A stretch of DNA of 64,000 nucleotides from Unio delphinus (lineage: Eukaryota; Mollusca; Bivalvia; Unionida; Unionidae): the NCBI GenBank assembly GCA_029339505.1, contig JAQISU010000233.1:2329001-2393000 (forward strand). Reading direction: 5' to 3'. The translations under genes were made by a program, and so were the position numbers. The notes under the pieces were generated by a model that was not told the DNA's origin, searched no databases, and was given only the letters and a program-made list of their open reading frames with translations. This document shows, one piece after another, positions 1 through 10,799 of this stretch. The stretch's first letter is position 1. The number at the start of each line of letters is the position of its first letter.

Positions 1-973
1 CGATAACGATTTAAAGATCTACCGCCCAGTTTCGAATCTCCCATTCATATAAAAAATCTTTGAAAAGTTTGTTTTAACCCAACTTGTATCTCTTTTGAAT
101 TCAAACAGTATTTTTAGCAATTAACAGTCTGCATATCGCCTTGGTGTATTACGGAAACCACTCTTCTGAAAGTATTTAATGACATTCTCTTTGCTTTGGA
201 TAGTGGAAAGATTACAGTCCTCTCCCTCCTAGGTTTATCTGCAGCATTTGACACAAAAAACCATCATATATTTATTCACCGTCTCCAGCATGTATTTGAC
301 ATTCAGAATATTGCCTTACAGTGGTTCAAGTCCTACTTAGTCAAAAGGACACAACTTTTTACTGCAAATGGAATACATTCCAGCCCAGTTGACGTATGTT
401 GTGGTGTTCTTCATGGATCTGTTCTTGGACATGTTCTCGTAATTCGATACACTCTACCGCCCTCATGTGTGATAGATCATCGCCCAGAGTCGCACCAATT
501 GTACGCTGATAACACCCAAATATACAAGTCTAGCCACCCAACTGAAGTTGATGCTACCATCCATGGAGTAGAGACGTGCATTTCTGATGTGAAATCATGG
601 ATGATATGTAACAATCTGCAGATTAATGATGATAAAACTGAGGCTATTCTGATCACAACACAAAAACTCTCATTCACATCCTTTACCTCCAACAATAAAT
701 ATCAGCAACACCAAGATTAAATTCTCATAGTCATTACGAAACCTTTGTGTTACTCTAGACAGTATTCTCACAATGCACCAACATGTCGTGAACATATGCA
801 AGACTGCAAAGCTTGAACTGAGACGCAATAGTTCCATTCGTAACTATTTTTCAGTTAATGCCACTAACACACTGATTTGTTCATTAGTACTTTCAAGACT
901 GGACTATTGTTAATGGACTAACTCAATTCTGTATGGTTCGTCAAAATATTTACTCCATAAACTTCAAAAAGTT
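1..973 (+). mobile_element. CR1/L2-like LINE fragment (reverse transcriptase, 3' part)
   Basis: A decayed non-LTR retrotransposon. Its longest frame, 196-720, carries reverse-transcriptase palm landmarks: LSAAFDT near 235-255 (motif A, polymerase aspartate) and YADNTQIY near 502-525, where the usual YADD has become YADN. The flanking sequence reads as the same enzyme with stops and frame changes. The copy enters from beyond the left edge and is cut at 973, where an unrelated repeat starts, so it lacks the LINE 3' end seen at 59100. It is mirrored at 14895-15867 with almost no change and resembles 56470-59100 at roughly 85 percent by eye. It cannot be active. Confidence 0.85.
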
Positions 974-1195
974 CAGCAGCAGGGAGGATGGACAGACCAA
1001 CTTTATAGAATGGTCTATTTGGCAAAGCAAGGCTTCCTCCAAATCGTAAAAATGCGTCTATTTGGCAAACCAAGGCTTCCTCCAAAATCGAAAAAGGTTT
1101 CCTTTGGAGAAGCAAAGTCGTTGTCGCGCTCTCTCTGCTGATATGGGGGGTAAACATCGTTTTTAAAATGAAAATCCTTTCACACAAAGAGACTA
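972..1195 (+). repeat. 225-bp repeat with inverted ends, copy 1
   Basis: This stretch is similar to 5184-5430 in the same orientation. Its core starts with CAGCAG(A)GGGAGG and ends with CTCTGCTG, so it has short inverted ends, and the middle carries a twice-repeated TTTGGCAAACCAAGGCTTCCTC-like unit. Similarity runs about 50 bases past the right inverted end. It separates the LINE from the ATPase remnant. It may be a MITE or the terminal region of the virus-like element. Confidence 0.6.
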
Positions 1196-1199
1196 ATGG

Positions 1200-1860
1200 A
1201 TCAAGTCTGATACGATATCTTGATCTAGGGTCATGCAAATTTATCGTTACAAATCCATGTGGGATTGACTGAGCGCGACTAAAGAAATCTTTAAAGTTAC
1301 CATGACCCATGTCTCCACTGCACCTGATATGGTGAAGATTTTGTAGCTTATGTGTGTCAACTCCGTTGAATACAGCAAGAATATTGCAGTTATCTCTGAT
1401 CACATTTGGTAATTGAGTGTATCATTGAGTGACATTTATCACATCGGTATTTTATGCCTACCTCTGGAAAATATCCTAGCAGGATTCTTTTGATTGTCTA
1501 ACATGACATCATCATATACGACTAAATTGTTAATACTTCCATCAATATCATCAAAGCTCGGTGTTTCCTTGATAGCGGTTATAAACTCAATAATATTCTC
1601 CTCGATTTCCGATTTTGCTTTCTCGTTAAAACTACAAATGATACCCGAGGATGCTCAATTACCTCAGCGTGGTCTTAACTAGCACCTCTGCGTCTGTTGC
1701 ACTCAAGTCAAGTCAGCATCACAGGATCTCTGGTATGACCAATACTGCTACTTTTTCTGTCTAATGTAAATTGGCGAGGATGTTTATCCGACCAACACCA
1801 ACGCATTATACAATTGCAACTCGCGCAGTGATTATTCTGTTGTTGTTTCAGTGTGATTAT
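1200..1860 (-). pseudogene. A32/FtsK-like DNA-packaging ATPase remnant
   Basis: On the minus strand, a P-loop-like stretch lies near 1768-1800 (GVGRINI, the Walker lysine apparently replaced by arginine). A hydrophobic strand ending in two aspartates (LVVYDD, Walker B) lies near 1500-1530, followed by SRGRHK near 1455-1470. Then comes an intact segment starting at 1403 with RDNCNILAVFNG. The order P-loop, DD, GRH, then an N-rich strand is that of viral packaging ATPases of the FtsK-HerA/A32 type, which pump DNA into capsids. Several stops and frame changes break the gene. It lies just downstream of the helicase on the same strand. A copy sits at 14008-14668. Confidence 0.6.
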
Positions 1861-1984
1861 AAATTCATCATCAATGTCAAATTGTGTTATATTTTTTTTG
1901 TCCTGTTGTTTATAACCAGAGAGTTTTTTCTGATTATATTATCGCTAACAATATCACAAATTGTAGTGACATTATAGTCTAAAA

Positions 1985-2925
1985 CAACTCTTCGAAGTTG
2001 ATTTATTCTTCGTACTCTGGACACTGCAAGATAAAGTAAATTCGACCACTCGATGCGATTATCTATGATCCAAACAATTGTATCGGATATAGTCAATCCC
2101 TGCTATAAATGTATCGTCGCTGCGTATCCTAGCTTCCATGGGTATTTATCAGCACGCAATGCATCTTCGACAACACTGATATAAACTAACACAATATCAT
2201 TTAACAGGAGAATCTGCTTTTCCGTCAGGCCTGGAATATCAACTTCGATATTTTGTTTTCGTGGATCCTTGGGTCTATAACACAATGGCACTGGAAATGT
2301 TGCAAAGTTTTATTTGTGTGTGTTAATTATCTTCATCTGAAGTGTATCTCTGACTATCTTTCTACCTGCCACTATCAAATCGTTTGGTCTCCACGCTTCC
2401 CATAAATCATTTAATGGGGTTTTTAAAATTATCTCACTCGCTATTTAACATTGGATCCTATCTGGTTGTAATCTGATTAGTTTTTTGAACTCGGGTAATT
2501 GTTTATCAAGTGATCTATGATCAGTATTAATTTTTTCATAATAGTCTACAAAATTCTTCAGCCAATCATGTGGGGATAAGCCTTGAAATAGTGGTGGGTG
2601 ACTATGATCGCCATATATTATCACTTTTCTATTCGCTAGTAATAATCAATCGAGAAACCTTTGTAATACATCTAACGACACTGTGCATATCTCATCCCAA
2701 ACAATGATTTCTGGAATATATTTCTCGCTCATTCGATCAGAAATCCATTCATTGCCATTCCGTCGATAAAAAAACTGTGATAAGTGCAAGCATTAATTCC
2801 TCGCTGTTCCATCTCTCTTGCACGTCTGTGTGTTGGTGATAGCACAATCATGTTTGATATCCCTCGAAATAATAAATCGCACGAGTCATCTTCCCTGACT
2901 CACCACAGCCGTTTAAGTAACTGGT
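1985..2925 (-). pseudogene. Superfamily 1 (Pif1/Dda-like) DNA helicase remnant
   Basis: Helicase motifs appear in order on the minus strand. A P-loop GCGESGK lies near 2895-2916, a Walker B strand IIVWDE near 2700, and a motif III-like IYGDHSHPP near 2600-2625. A motif V-like YAATIHL lies near 2103-2125, then QGLTISD, and a motif VI-like LAVSRVRR near 2000-2045. This is an ATP-driven DNA unwinding enzyme. Stops and shifts interrupt it in several places. The P-loop follows the end of the polymerase frame almost at once, with only a small frame change, so the two were probably one polypeptide. The carboxyl end is copied at 13614-13883. Confidence 0.7.
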
Positions 2926-4658
2926 TTTTTATCTACATATTGGATCGGAACACCACGGTGCATCAGATAGTTCTGATATCTGATTATTTTCAAGTAATTA
3001 TTTCCAATTGTAACATCTGCTGATTTGGAGTAATCACGCAGTATTTCCTTTTTAATTCTCCATGATCCCCAGCTTTCGTCTGAATTAGTGACTCCAGCAA
3101 CTGCTTCGCTATGTTTTACGTCTATATAAAATGAATCAGTGGCTACTCTATCTGCTGTATCAGGAAATCTATTTATCATCGAAAGTAAATTAATAGAAGC
3201 ATAAGCCAGCATTGAAGACCTTAAGTACGTATATTGAGGATTTTCTAGATCTGTGTAAGTAACAATTGTACCCAATTTGGTTCCATCGGATAAGAAAGCG
3301 TCTTTTCGATCGACGTATATACCCCTAGATGTTACATCTGCGATTATAAAATCGTATTCAGCATCATCTATAATCAACCGCGAAGTATATCGTTTGTAGT
3401 CGTATTTCCCACCCTGTGTGAACTTACCAATTATTCTTCTACCCAAATCTTTTGCGTTTTTATTTCTAACCCCAAAGATTTCTTTTGACCATTTCACGAT
3501 ATATTCTTCGTCGGGGAATTGTTTTTAGTTTTCGCTGATAATACTATCTAGACTATCGTGTTGAGGTAACCAGACTTCAGTTTCTGCGTGTGTTGGTTTC
3601 CATAGATATTGACGGTATTGTTAAACAGTTTGTTAATAATTGTTCGTCGTAATCCGTTGAAAAACCACTAGCTAGTTTTCTCATCTCATTGTGGAAGGCT
3701 TCAGTACGGTATAATTAGCCATTGGGTTTTACAAATTGATCGAATTTATCCTCTGCGTCTTCAAAACTGTGAAGAAACCACACTGACACAGGATCGTCTT
3801 TACTTAACTCGCAAATAAATTCAGATAAATTTCCCGTGTAATATGTCATTGTTCTATCCCGCGGAAACATTGTTACCGCGGATGTCCATGCATGTTCGTT
3901 ATGGTCAATAATTTTGATTGGAGATCCTCACGATTTATATTTCGGTTCATATAATATCTCGCCTGTTACCGTCTCAACGGATATTGGAAATTTTAGTATC
4001 CGCTCTAACGCGGTCACATTTTGAATTGTTACTCCGCTCTCTTTCGCTGTTAATTCGCATTCATTTATTTTTTTGCGTCTTAGATCCGTCAATTTGCTAC
4101 CATGCAACGCATTTGTAAAAAGCTCTATTATTCGTTCTGCTACACAATTCAACGACGAATATTTCATGGGTTTTAAATTTTCAATACTCGGTTTATTATT
4201 TATCGGATAGATCCCATAAACAACCGCGGTTACAGGATAGGATCTCTCGTAATACGGTTTGTCAATCTCAGTCAGAATTCCTGGTTTGGAATCCTGACTC
4301 ACAGTGACAGTTTTATTATTTTTCAGGATGGGTTCAAATTTGTCGTGTATAATCTAATTCCAAGTTTCTGAGCGGATAATGAATTTCACTTTAAAAAATA
4401 CTTTTTCTTTTCAAGATATGAGATTATTACTGCTGCTGTTTCGTCGTTCATGGTAGCATCAACACTACCATCAATTCGAAATGTTGACCAACAGTGAGAT
4501 GCTCTATCGAGCTTGAATACATTAAAACTATCACGGATTTTACCCAACATTCTTCTATTACTTATTAGACTGTTTGGTACATCAGTGGAGACTCTATCGA
4601 GATTGAATTCAACATTTTTCCATTTCGTAATTTTCGATAATCTCTCGAACTCCTCCAT
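2913..4658 (-). pseudogene. Family-B DNA polymerase remnant
   Basis: The likely start is the ATG at 4658 (MEEFER). Three open segments, 4386-4658, 3928-4302 and 2913-3497, lie in order with frame changes and stops between them. The last holds the palm: RRIIGKF as a weakened motif B (usually NSxYGK) and ATDSFYIDV as motif C (usually DTDS). This suits the organellar/viral branch of family B, which replicates linear virus-like genomes. No protein-priming terminal protein can be told apart. The amino end is recognisably repeated at 48026-48525. The tail runs into the helicase P-loop. Calling it a polymerase rests on the motif C context and on its neighbours. Confidence 0.65.
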
Positions 4659-4721
4659 ATTATAATTAAAACAAGTATTTAAAAAAAATATTATTATATA
4701 ATGAACCATTGCAAATGGCTT

Positions 4722-4985
4722 ATGATAGGATCAGTAACCGCTTGTAACAAATCATGCAGAAATGAATTCTATGGATATCATTTACAAAGCGTACGTCGTA
4801 GAAGCTTAGGGCATACGATGTGGAGTAGGTGTGCGTCGCAGTTATGTCACAATTGATGTGGTAAGGATACAGAGAACTAAAGCGCTATTATGATAAACGA
4901 GTTAAAGATTCCGTCAATGACTCTGTCCCTGACAAAATCATAAGAACACCTGAAGACTACATTGATAGATTCCCAAGTAATAATT
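4722..4985 (+). pseudogene. Zinc-ribbon-like small protein, broken
   Basis: The frame opens at ATG 4722 and runs 44 codons to a stop at 4854. It shows CNKSC at residues 8-12, a Tyr/His-rich helix, RRRSLG, and later cysteines. A further CG pair follows just after the stop. The same protein is better kept at 47821-47946 (minus), where CLQC and, after a stop, CLKCGGK are visible, and in degraded form near 25090-25330. I infer a two-CxxC zinc ribbon. It is transcribed divergently from the polymerase, with 63 bases between the two start codons. Function unknown; a transcription or DNA-binding accessory protein is possible. Confidence 0.4.
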
Positions 4986-5015
4986 GACTTAGACAAATAA
5001 TATTATAGTATATAA

Positions 5016-5185
5016 ATGAACCTTGAATTTCAACCACATCCCGTGAATACCAGTTATGAAGCATCTAGTTACGGTATTGTCAGAAACTGCAGACTGAAGA
5101 ACCCAGTTGATGCTGTGAATAATCATGGATATCTTATGTTTGGTGCTGGAGGGAAAAAATATTATTGTCATCGATTTGCGTTCAG
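5016..5185 (+). pseudogene. HNH/NUMOD4-type homing-endonuclease-like protein, truncated
   Basis: The frame starts at 5016 and reads YEASSYGIVRNCRLKNPV, then NNHGYLMF and GKKYYCHRFAF. This resembles the NUMOD4 DNA-binding module followed by the start of an HNH nuclease (position marker GY, then GK-x-y-x-HR). At 5184-5186 the 225-bp repeat begins and the remaining frame is foreign, so the catalytic part is lost. The related reading at 47210-47668 keeps a DHIDSN stretch typical of the HNH catalytic helix. Neighbours are the zinc-ribbon frame upstream and a structural-like gene on the other strand. The assignment is from pattern only. Confidence 0.45.
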
Positions 5186-5430
5186 CAGCAGAGGGAGGAA
5201 TCCGACAACTTTTTTTGGCGTCGATTCGGCAAACCAAGCCTTCCTCGTAAATGCTTAATGGAAGCGTTGATTCGGCAAACCGATGCTTCCTCGTAAAATA
5301 CTTAATAGAAGCGTCCATTTGGCAAAAACAAGGACGCCGACGTCGTTTTCACTCACCCCCTCTGCTGCTATGGGTTAACAATTTTTTAAGGTAAAAATCA
5401 TTTAGGATTTCACAAACAGACTAATTTGTA
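5184..5430 (+). repeat. 225-bp repeat with inverted ends, copy 2
   Basis: The core, 5186-5367, begins CAGCAGAGGGAGG and ends CCCCTCTGCTG and contains TTCGGCAAACC units like copy 1 at 972-1195. Similarity extends to about 5430, covering the 3' end of the minus-strand frame at 5402-5692. It truncates the HNH-like frame on its left. Confidence 0.6.
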
Positions 5431-6240
5431 AAACCTCACCTCGTAAATCAATCAGATTATTGGACTGATCAGTGAGTCTGAAATTAATTCTCGTTAATGA
5501 ATTATTATGACATCGAAAATAGACTGGATTAGTTGGATCCTCAATAATTAGAAATCCTGGAGGGGCTGTTGGTGCAAATGAATATAAAATATATTCTTGC
5601 TGAGCTTGATCCGATCGCTCGAGATTTATTTGATAGCTTCCTTCGATAACATAACATACTACATTCAATGCTATCACCGAGGATATAACCACAGTTTGAG
5701 GAGCGATATGCCTACCACCACCATCTGGGTCATTATCATGTTTAAGTATTGTTGTTTGTGGTTGTGGTATCTTTTTCCATGCGTCGAGTTTCAGAAAAAC
5801 GTTTATCTGAATAAGATCATTAACAGATTTCTTTAGTTCTGGTACATTATATCCTGGAAACTTGAAATCGGGTAAATCAACTTATGTGATATTGTAACCG
5901 GTTAGGAATTTTTGTTTATCTCCGTTCTTGTCATTAATTATTACTTGAATTATTCCTTTGTTGATATATTCCATGTCTGATACAAGCCGATTTAATATCC
6001 AAATGTGTTTTAAAATCTCATCACGTGATTTTGTTAGATCAGAGAGATGCTCCTAGAAGCTCCGTCGTAGTTTTTCTAGTTGTGTTTTATGTAATTGATT
6101 AATCTCGTTAAAATAATTAATGATATAATTTAACGTAAATGAAATGGTAACGAATGAATCAAGAATTTTCTCAAAAACAAAATCCCATTGCATGGTATTG
6201 TTATTGGTAAATACAAATCTATCGGTTAATTTAGCATTTT
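5402..6240 (-). pseudogene. Virus-like structural protein, carboxyl part
   Basis: On the minus strand a coding-like reading runs from about 6240 to a stop at 5402, with at least two interruptions near 5880 and 6050. The last 96 residues (5692-5402) are open and end with RLTDQSNNLIDLRGEV followed by a short beta-rich tail. I associate this ending with carboxyl termini of proteins encoded next to virus-like elements in cnidarians and molluscs, but I cannot name the family. The amino-terminal part looks helical and charged. Tail-fibre, penton or minor-capsid roles are all possible. Confidence 0.4.
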
Positions 6241-6319
6241 TTATATTATATAAATCATCTCGATATGATGGGTTGATTTCATAATAACCGACGATTATAC
6301 AAGATCGGCAGGCCCTTCT

Positions 6320-6793
6320 ATGATGTTTGCAAAGGATGCTAAAAATACCACTGGAAGAAATCAGTTTGTTGTAAGACGACCAAGGAATAATGCTGATAAT
6401 GCTGATGTTGATGTTGAGAATATGATTCTAAAAGATTATCCTAATTTCAACCTGGGAGTTGCAACACGCATTTCAATGTTGGAAGGGCGGCGTAAATCAT
6501 TTTCATGCGCGATTCCACTGCATCAAATATTTGGAATCTGCAGAAATGTCCGAAAAGTTATCTTTGGAGCGAAGCATACGGTAGTACTTGTGCGAAAGAG
6601 TAATGATAATGATGCAATTTGTAGGGTTCCAGCAGATGCTGCACATCCAGATAGTGATGCCGGTCATTTTAACAAAACTATCATTGTGGATGCCAGTAAT
6701 GACTCCATTAATTACAACACGGAGTCAATTACTGTCATTTATGGATCAAGGAGGAAAATCATTACTAAGTTAGCTAACAACAACAGATACTAA
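6320..6793 (+). CDS. Capsid-like protein of a virus-like element (possibly F54H12.2-like)
   Basis: An uninterrupted 157-residue frame. The middle reads SCAIPLHQIFGICRNVRKVI, then FGAKHTVVLVRKSNDNDAIC and a small-residue stretch. This pattern (hydrophobic IPL..IF.., K.I.GAKH, strand, NDNDAI) matches my memory of the invertebrate family often labelled F54H12.2-like, found with virus-like elements. A beta-strand-rich jelly-roll capsid role is plausible but inferred. Family members I recall are longer, so this may be a fragment. The start at 6320 follows a second possible Met codon. It is the only undamaged frame of the element. The polymerase and ATPase lie on the opposite strand to its left. 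Confidence 0.45.
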   Translation: MMFAKDAKNTTGRNQFVVRRPRNNADNADVDVENMILKDYPNFNLGVATRISMLEGRRKSFSCAIPLHQIFGICRNVRKVIFGAKHTVVLVRKSNDNDAICRVPADAAHPDSDAGHFNKTIIVDASNDSINYNTESITVIYGSRRKIITKLANNNRY

Positions 6794-6800
6794 ATATTCA

Positions 6801-8373
6801 AGTATTAACGATATATTTACATGGAACCTGGCATCACAACAAGGTGTTAACGTTTAGACAGATTATTTATATAGGATAAAACGATAAAGTCATTATGTTA
6901 ACGAATAGATGGTGACTATTGTTAAAGGACTTAAAGTTTGCATAGTCTTAAGACAATAATAGTCATAGCGTACCATAACTTTACGGTATTCATAATCAAA
7001 AGAGACATATATACCCCGTTCTTTCAATGTAATTTTTCCTCTTTTCCAAAAGGAAATGATATTTGGAGATTATTTGACCAGAAAAGAATCCACGTCAACA
7101 GTTAAAGTATTTCCTATTTTGGTTACTACATACACAGCGTCCAGTACTCAAGGGAATAATCAATACTAGTTTAAACTAAACCCAACGGAAAAAGTAGGGA
7201 CATTATGATAATGGGATAGCTATTGTGAGTAAACGTGCAATTTACCTTTCTATTATTTGCTTTAACAGGGTTACTGATCATAAAACAAATTAATAGTCAT
7301 CTTCAGCTACATGTTAAGTCAATTCCTGAGAGTACTTTGACTAAATGACAACATATGCCATCGTCATTTTCTCTTCATTTGACATACAGGTTATATTCTG
7401 TTTTTCTTCGCACCAAGATCTCTTCAACTGCATATGGCCCGTTCGGGTGATATTGTCTTGGAATGGAAAATAGCTCTGTCAGTTATTCTAAAACTATCAA
7501 GCATTTACCAAACAAATATGGCTATTTTATTCAATATTTGGACTTACCTTTCATCAGGTAAATTTAAGAGTCATTCATATTTGCTCTTAATCTATATCCA
7601 TAAATAATAGTTCAAAAATATTTTCATTTGCTTTCTGTACATTCAAAATAAAAATATATTCCCGTAATGTTACTTAAGTGTAAGGACCTTTCTTTTACGG
7701 GGTTGTGGTTTTTATGGTTTCTTTCTTTCTCTTCCCTGGCAACACCAGAAAACTTTACTTCACTGGCACAAACTTTTACTTCCTAGAAAATACAACCACA
7801 ATTAATATAATCTTGAGATGGTGAGGTAATTCTACTGATATGCTTAAACGTGTTACAGATGGTGATTGTTGTGCTTATGTGAACTAATAATATCCTAGTA
7901 TCTTAGTACCTCTTTCTAGATGACAATGTTGTGCATTGATTTTAATTTGTACCGTCATCCATAGCACGCATTTTGAATAACGTGATTGTTTCCGGAAAGG
8001 ATTATGCAGTTTGAACCCGAGACCAAGACAACTTATAATTAAAAAGGTCTAGTAAATTCAGTGAGAGCATGTTTGTCTTCGCACAAATTCGTTAACTGCT
8101 GTAGAAAAGCGTTGTGTGTCGAAGCGATAATTTTGTACTGATTTCATAGTTAGCTTAGGATGAAACACTTTGATTTATGAACGTACGTTTGAATGAACAA
8201 TAAATCGAATAAAAGATAGAAACTCCGAAAAAAATATTAGTACAACGGACCCTTTACTGCAAGCATTCCATTGGTAGGTAAATACGATGGGGCATTTAAA
8301 AAGGGTATTGAAATCAGATAAACAAACGGTGAGGTTTAGGATATTATGGAAGTCACTAACACTTTGTGCTCAC
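6801..8373. other. Non-coding stretch
   Basis: AT-rich sequence without a reading frame, RNA gene or repeat that I recognise. Further exons of the BIR gene to the right should lie here if that gene was ever complete, but I could not find a RING or second BIR segment. Confidence 0.5.
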
Positions 8374-9856
<1,483 letters not shown>

Positions 9857-9859
9857 CTG

Positions 9860-10584
9860 TAACAAGAGATGCCATAAAATCAATAAAACTGACCAAACTA
9901 ACAAGAAAATGTACAACAACAATTCATTTGGGAATGAAGTTTAAACTGTTACTGTCTGACAATACTGCAAATACTAGGTTAAGTAGTACGAAAGACCTAG
10001 GTTCTTGGCCTTGTAACAGGAAACCAGTTCTCATTTTCTTTCTTAACAAAAAAAAAATAATAATATGTGACCAATCGCCATGTGCAATAATGAAACATAT
10101 TAGGCCGCTTCCATCTTATCTTCCAAAAATGATTTTGGAAAATCATGCCACTGATCTTGCATAAGAACAATTTGGGCCACATTAGCAAATGGCCATCGAA
10201 AGTTTACTTCAAACTCCTTGTCTTCAAAATATTTTTGAAAACAAGGAGGTCAATGGTCATCAAACATTTAATTGAAAACTCAGAGCACTCGTGTTCAACA
10301 TTTACTAAAATAATCACGCCAAATTCTTTAACATGATTACGAAAATCATCTGATCCTCACATTTAATAAAGAAAACGTAGGAAAGTAATCCTCAAACGTT
10401 TATGAGAAATCCCAATTTGTACTCAAAATGATATGGTAACCATTGGTCAGTCAGCCTAACTGTACACCTTAATGCACAGGTTAAACAACCAGCTTATCCA
10501 ACAATAGGTTGTTTCTTCCAATTCACAAAGCAGGATTACAAGTTCACTACCAAATGAAACTACTGTTATGATGACACTATTAAC
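9860..10584. other. Non-coding stretch with small hairpins
   Basis: No gene is seen. Two self-complementary spots stand out: TCCAAAAATGATTTTGGA near 10121-10140 and CTCCTTGTCTTCAAAA...TTTTGAAAACAAGGAG near 10212-10247. They may be remnants of small transposons. If the BIR gene had upstream exons, some should lie here or further right. Confidence 0.4.
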
Positions 10585-10793
10585 TGACCGCTCCAGAGGC
10601 CTACTGGTTTGAGCGTCCGCCTAGAGTGCGGGATGTCGTGGATTCGACCCCCAGCCAAGTAATACTAACGACTTATAATAAAGGGTACGAATAGCTGCCT
10701 TGCTTGGCACTCAGTATTAAAAGGTTAGTGTTAGGAATGGTCGAACTGTTGTCAGAATAACCACACTGCAGACATCGAAGCTATATGACTTAA
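10585..10793 (+). mobile_element. tRNA-derived SINE
   Basis: The head shows a tRNA-like internal promoter: an A-box-like TGGTTTGAGCG near 10608 and a B-box-like GGATTCGACCC near 10639. The body carries AGCTGCCTTGCTTGGCACTCAGTATTAA and GGTCGAACTGTTGTCAGAATAA, also seen at 36508-36735 and reminiscent of SINEs common in bivalves. It is diverged and so old. Confidence 0.75.
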
Positions 10794-10799
10794 AAATTG

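Larger units (their letters stand above)
1..2254 (+). repeat. Inverted repeat A, left arm
   Basis: Every position p pairs with 15868-p at the start, at internal landmarks (196/15672, 918/14950, 1887/13981) and at the inner breakpoint, so the arms have no net length difference over 2254 bases. By eye I find only about six substitutions. The arm holds LINE, a 225-bp repeat, the ATPase remnant and the carboxyl end of the helicase remnant. Homology stops inside the helicase at 2254, where the shared ATATTTT ends. The arm continues past the left edge of the window. Confidence 0.93.
974..6800. mobile_element. Degraded virus-like (Polinton/adintovirus-like) element
   Basis: This block contains, in order, remnants of an A32-like packaging ATPase, an SF1 helicase and a family-B DNA polymerase (all minus), a zinc-ribbon and an HNH-like frame (plus), a structural-protein-like frame (minus) and a capsid-like frame (plus). 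ATPase, polymerase and capsid together are the hallmark of virus-like double-stranded DNA elements. I see no integrase and no clear long terminal inverted repeats, so assignment to Polintons is by analogy. All genes carry stops or frameshifts except the capsid-like frame. Part of it (974-2254) is copied in inverted orientation at 13614-14894. Confidence 0.65.

Noticed and set aside
1494..1977. Plus-strand frames at 1494-1682 and 1771-1977 (and their mirror copies)
   Set aside because: They lie opposite the ATPase and helicase readings, which carry recognisable motifs. The plus frames carry none.
4989..5318. 109-codon minus-strand frame over the HNH region
   Set aside because: Shadow of the plus-strand HNH-like reading and of the 225-bp repeat. 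Its composition does not resemble a protein of its own.
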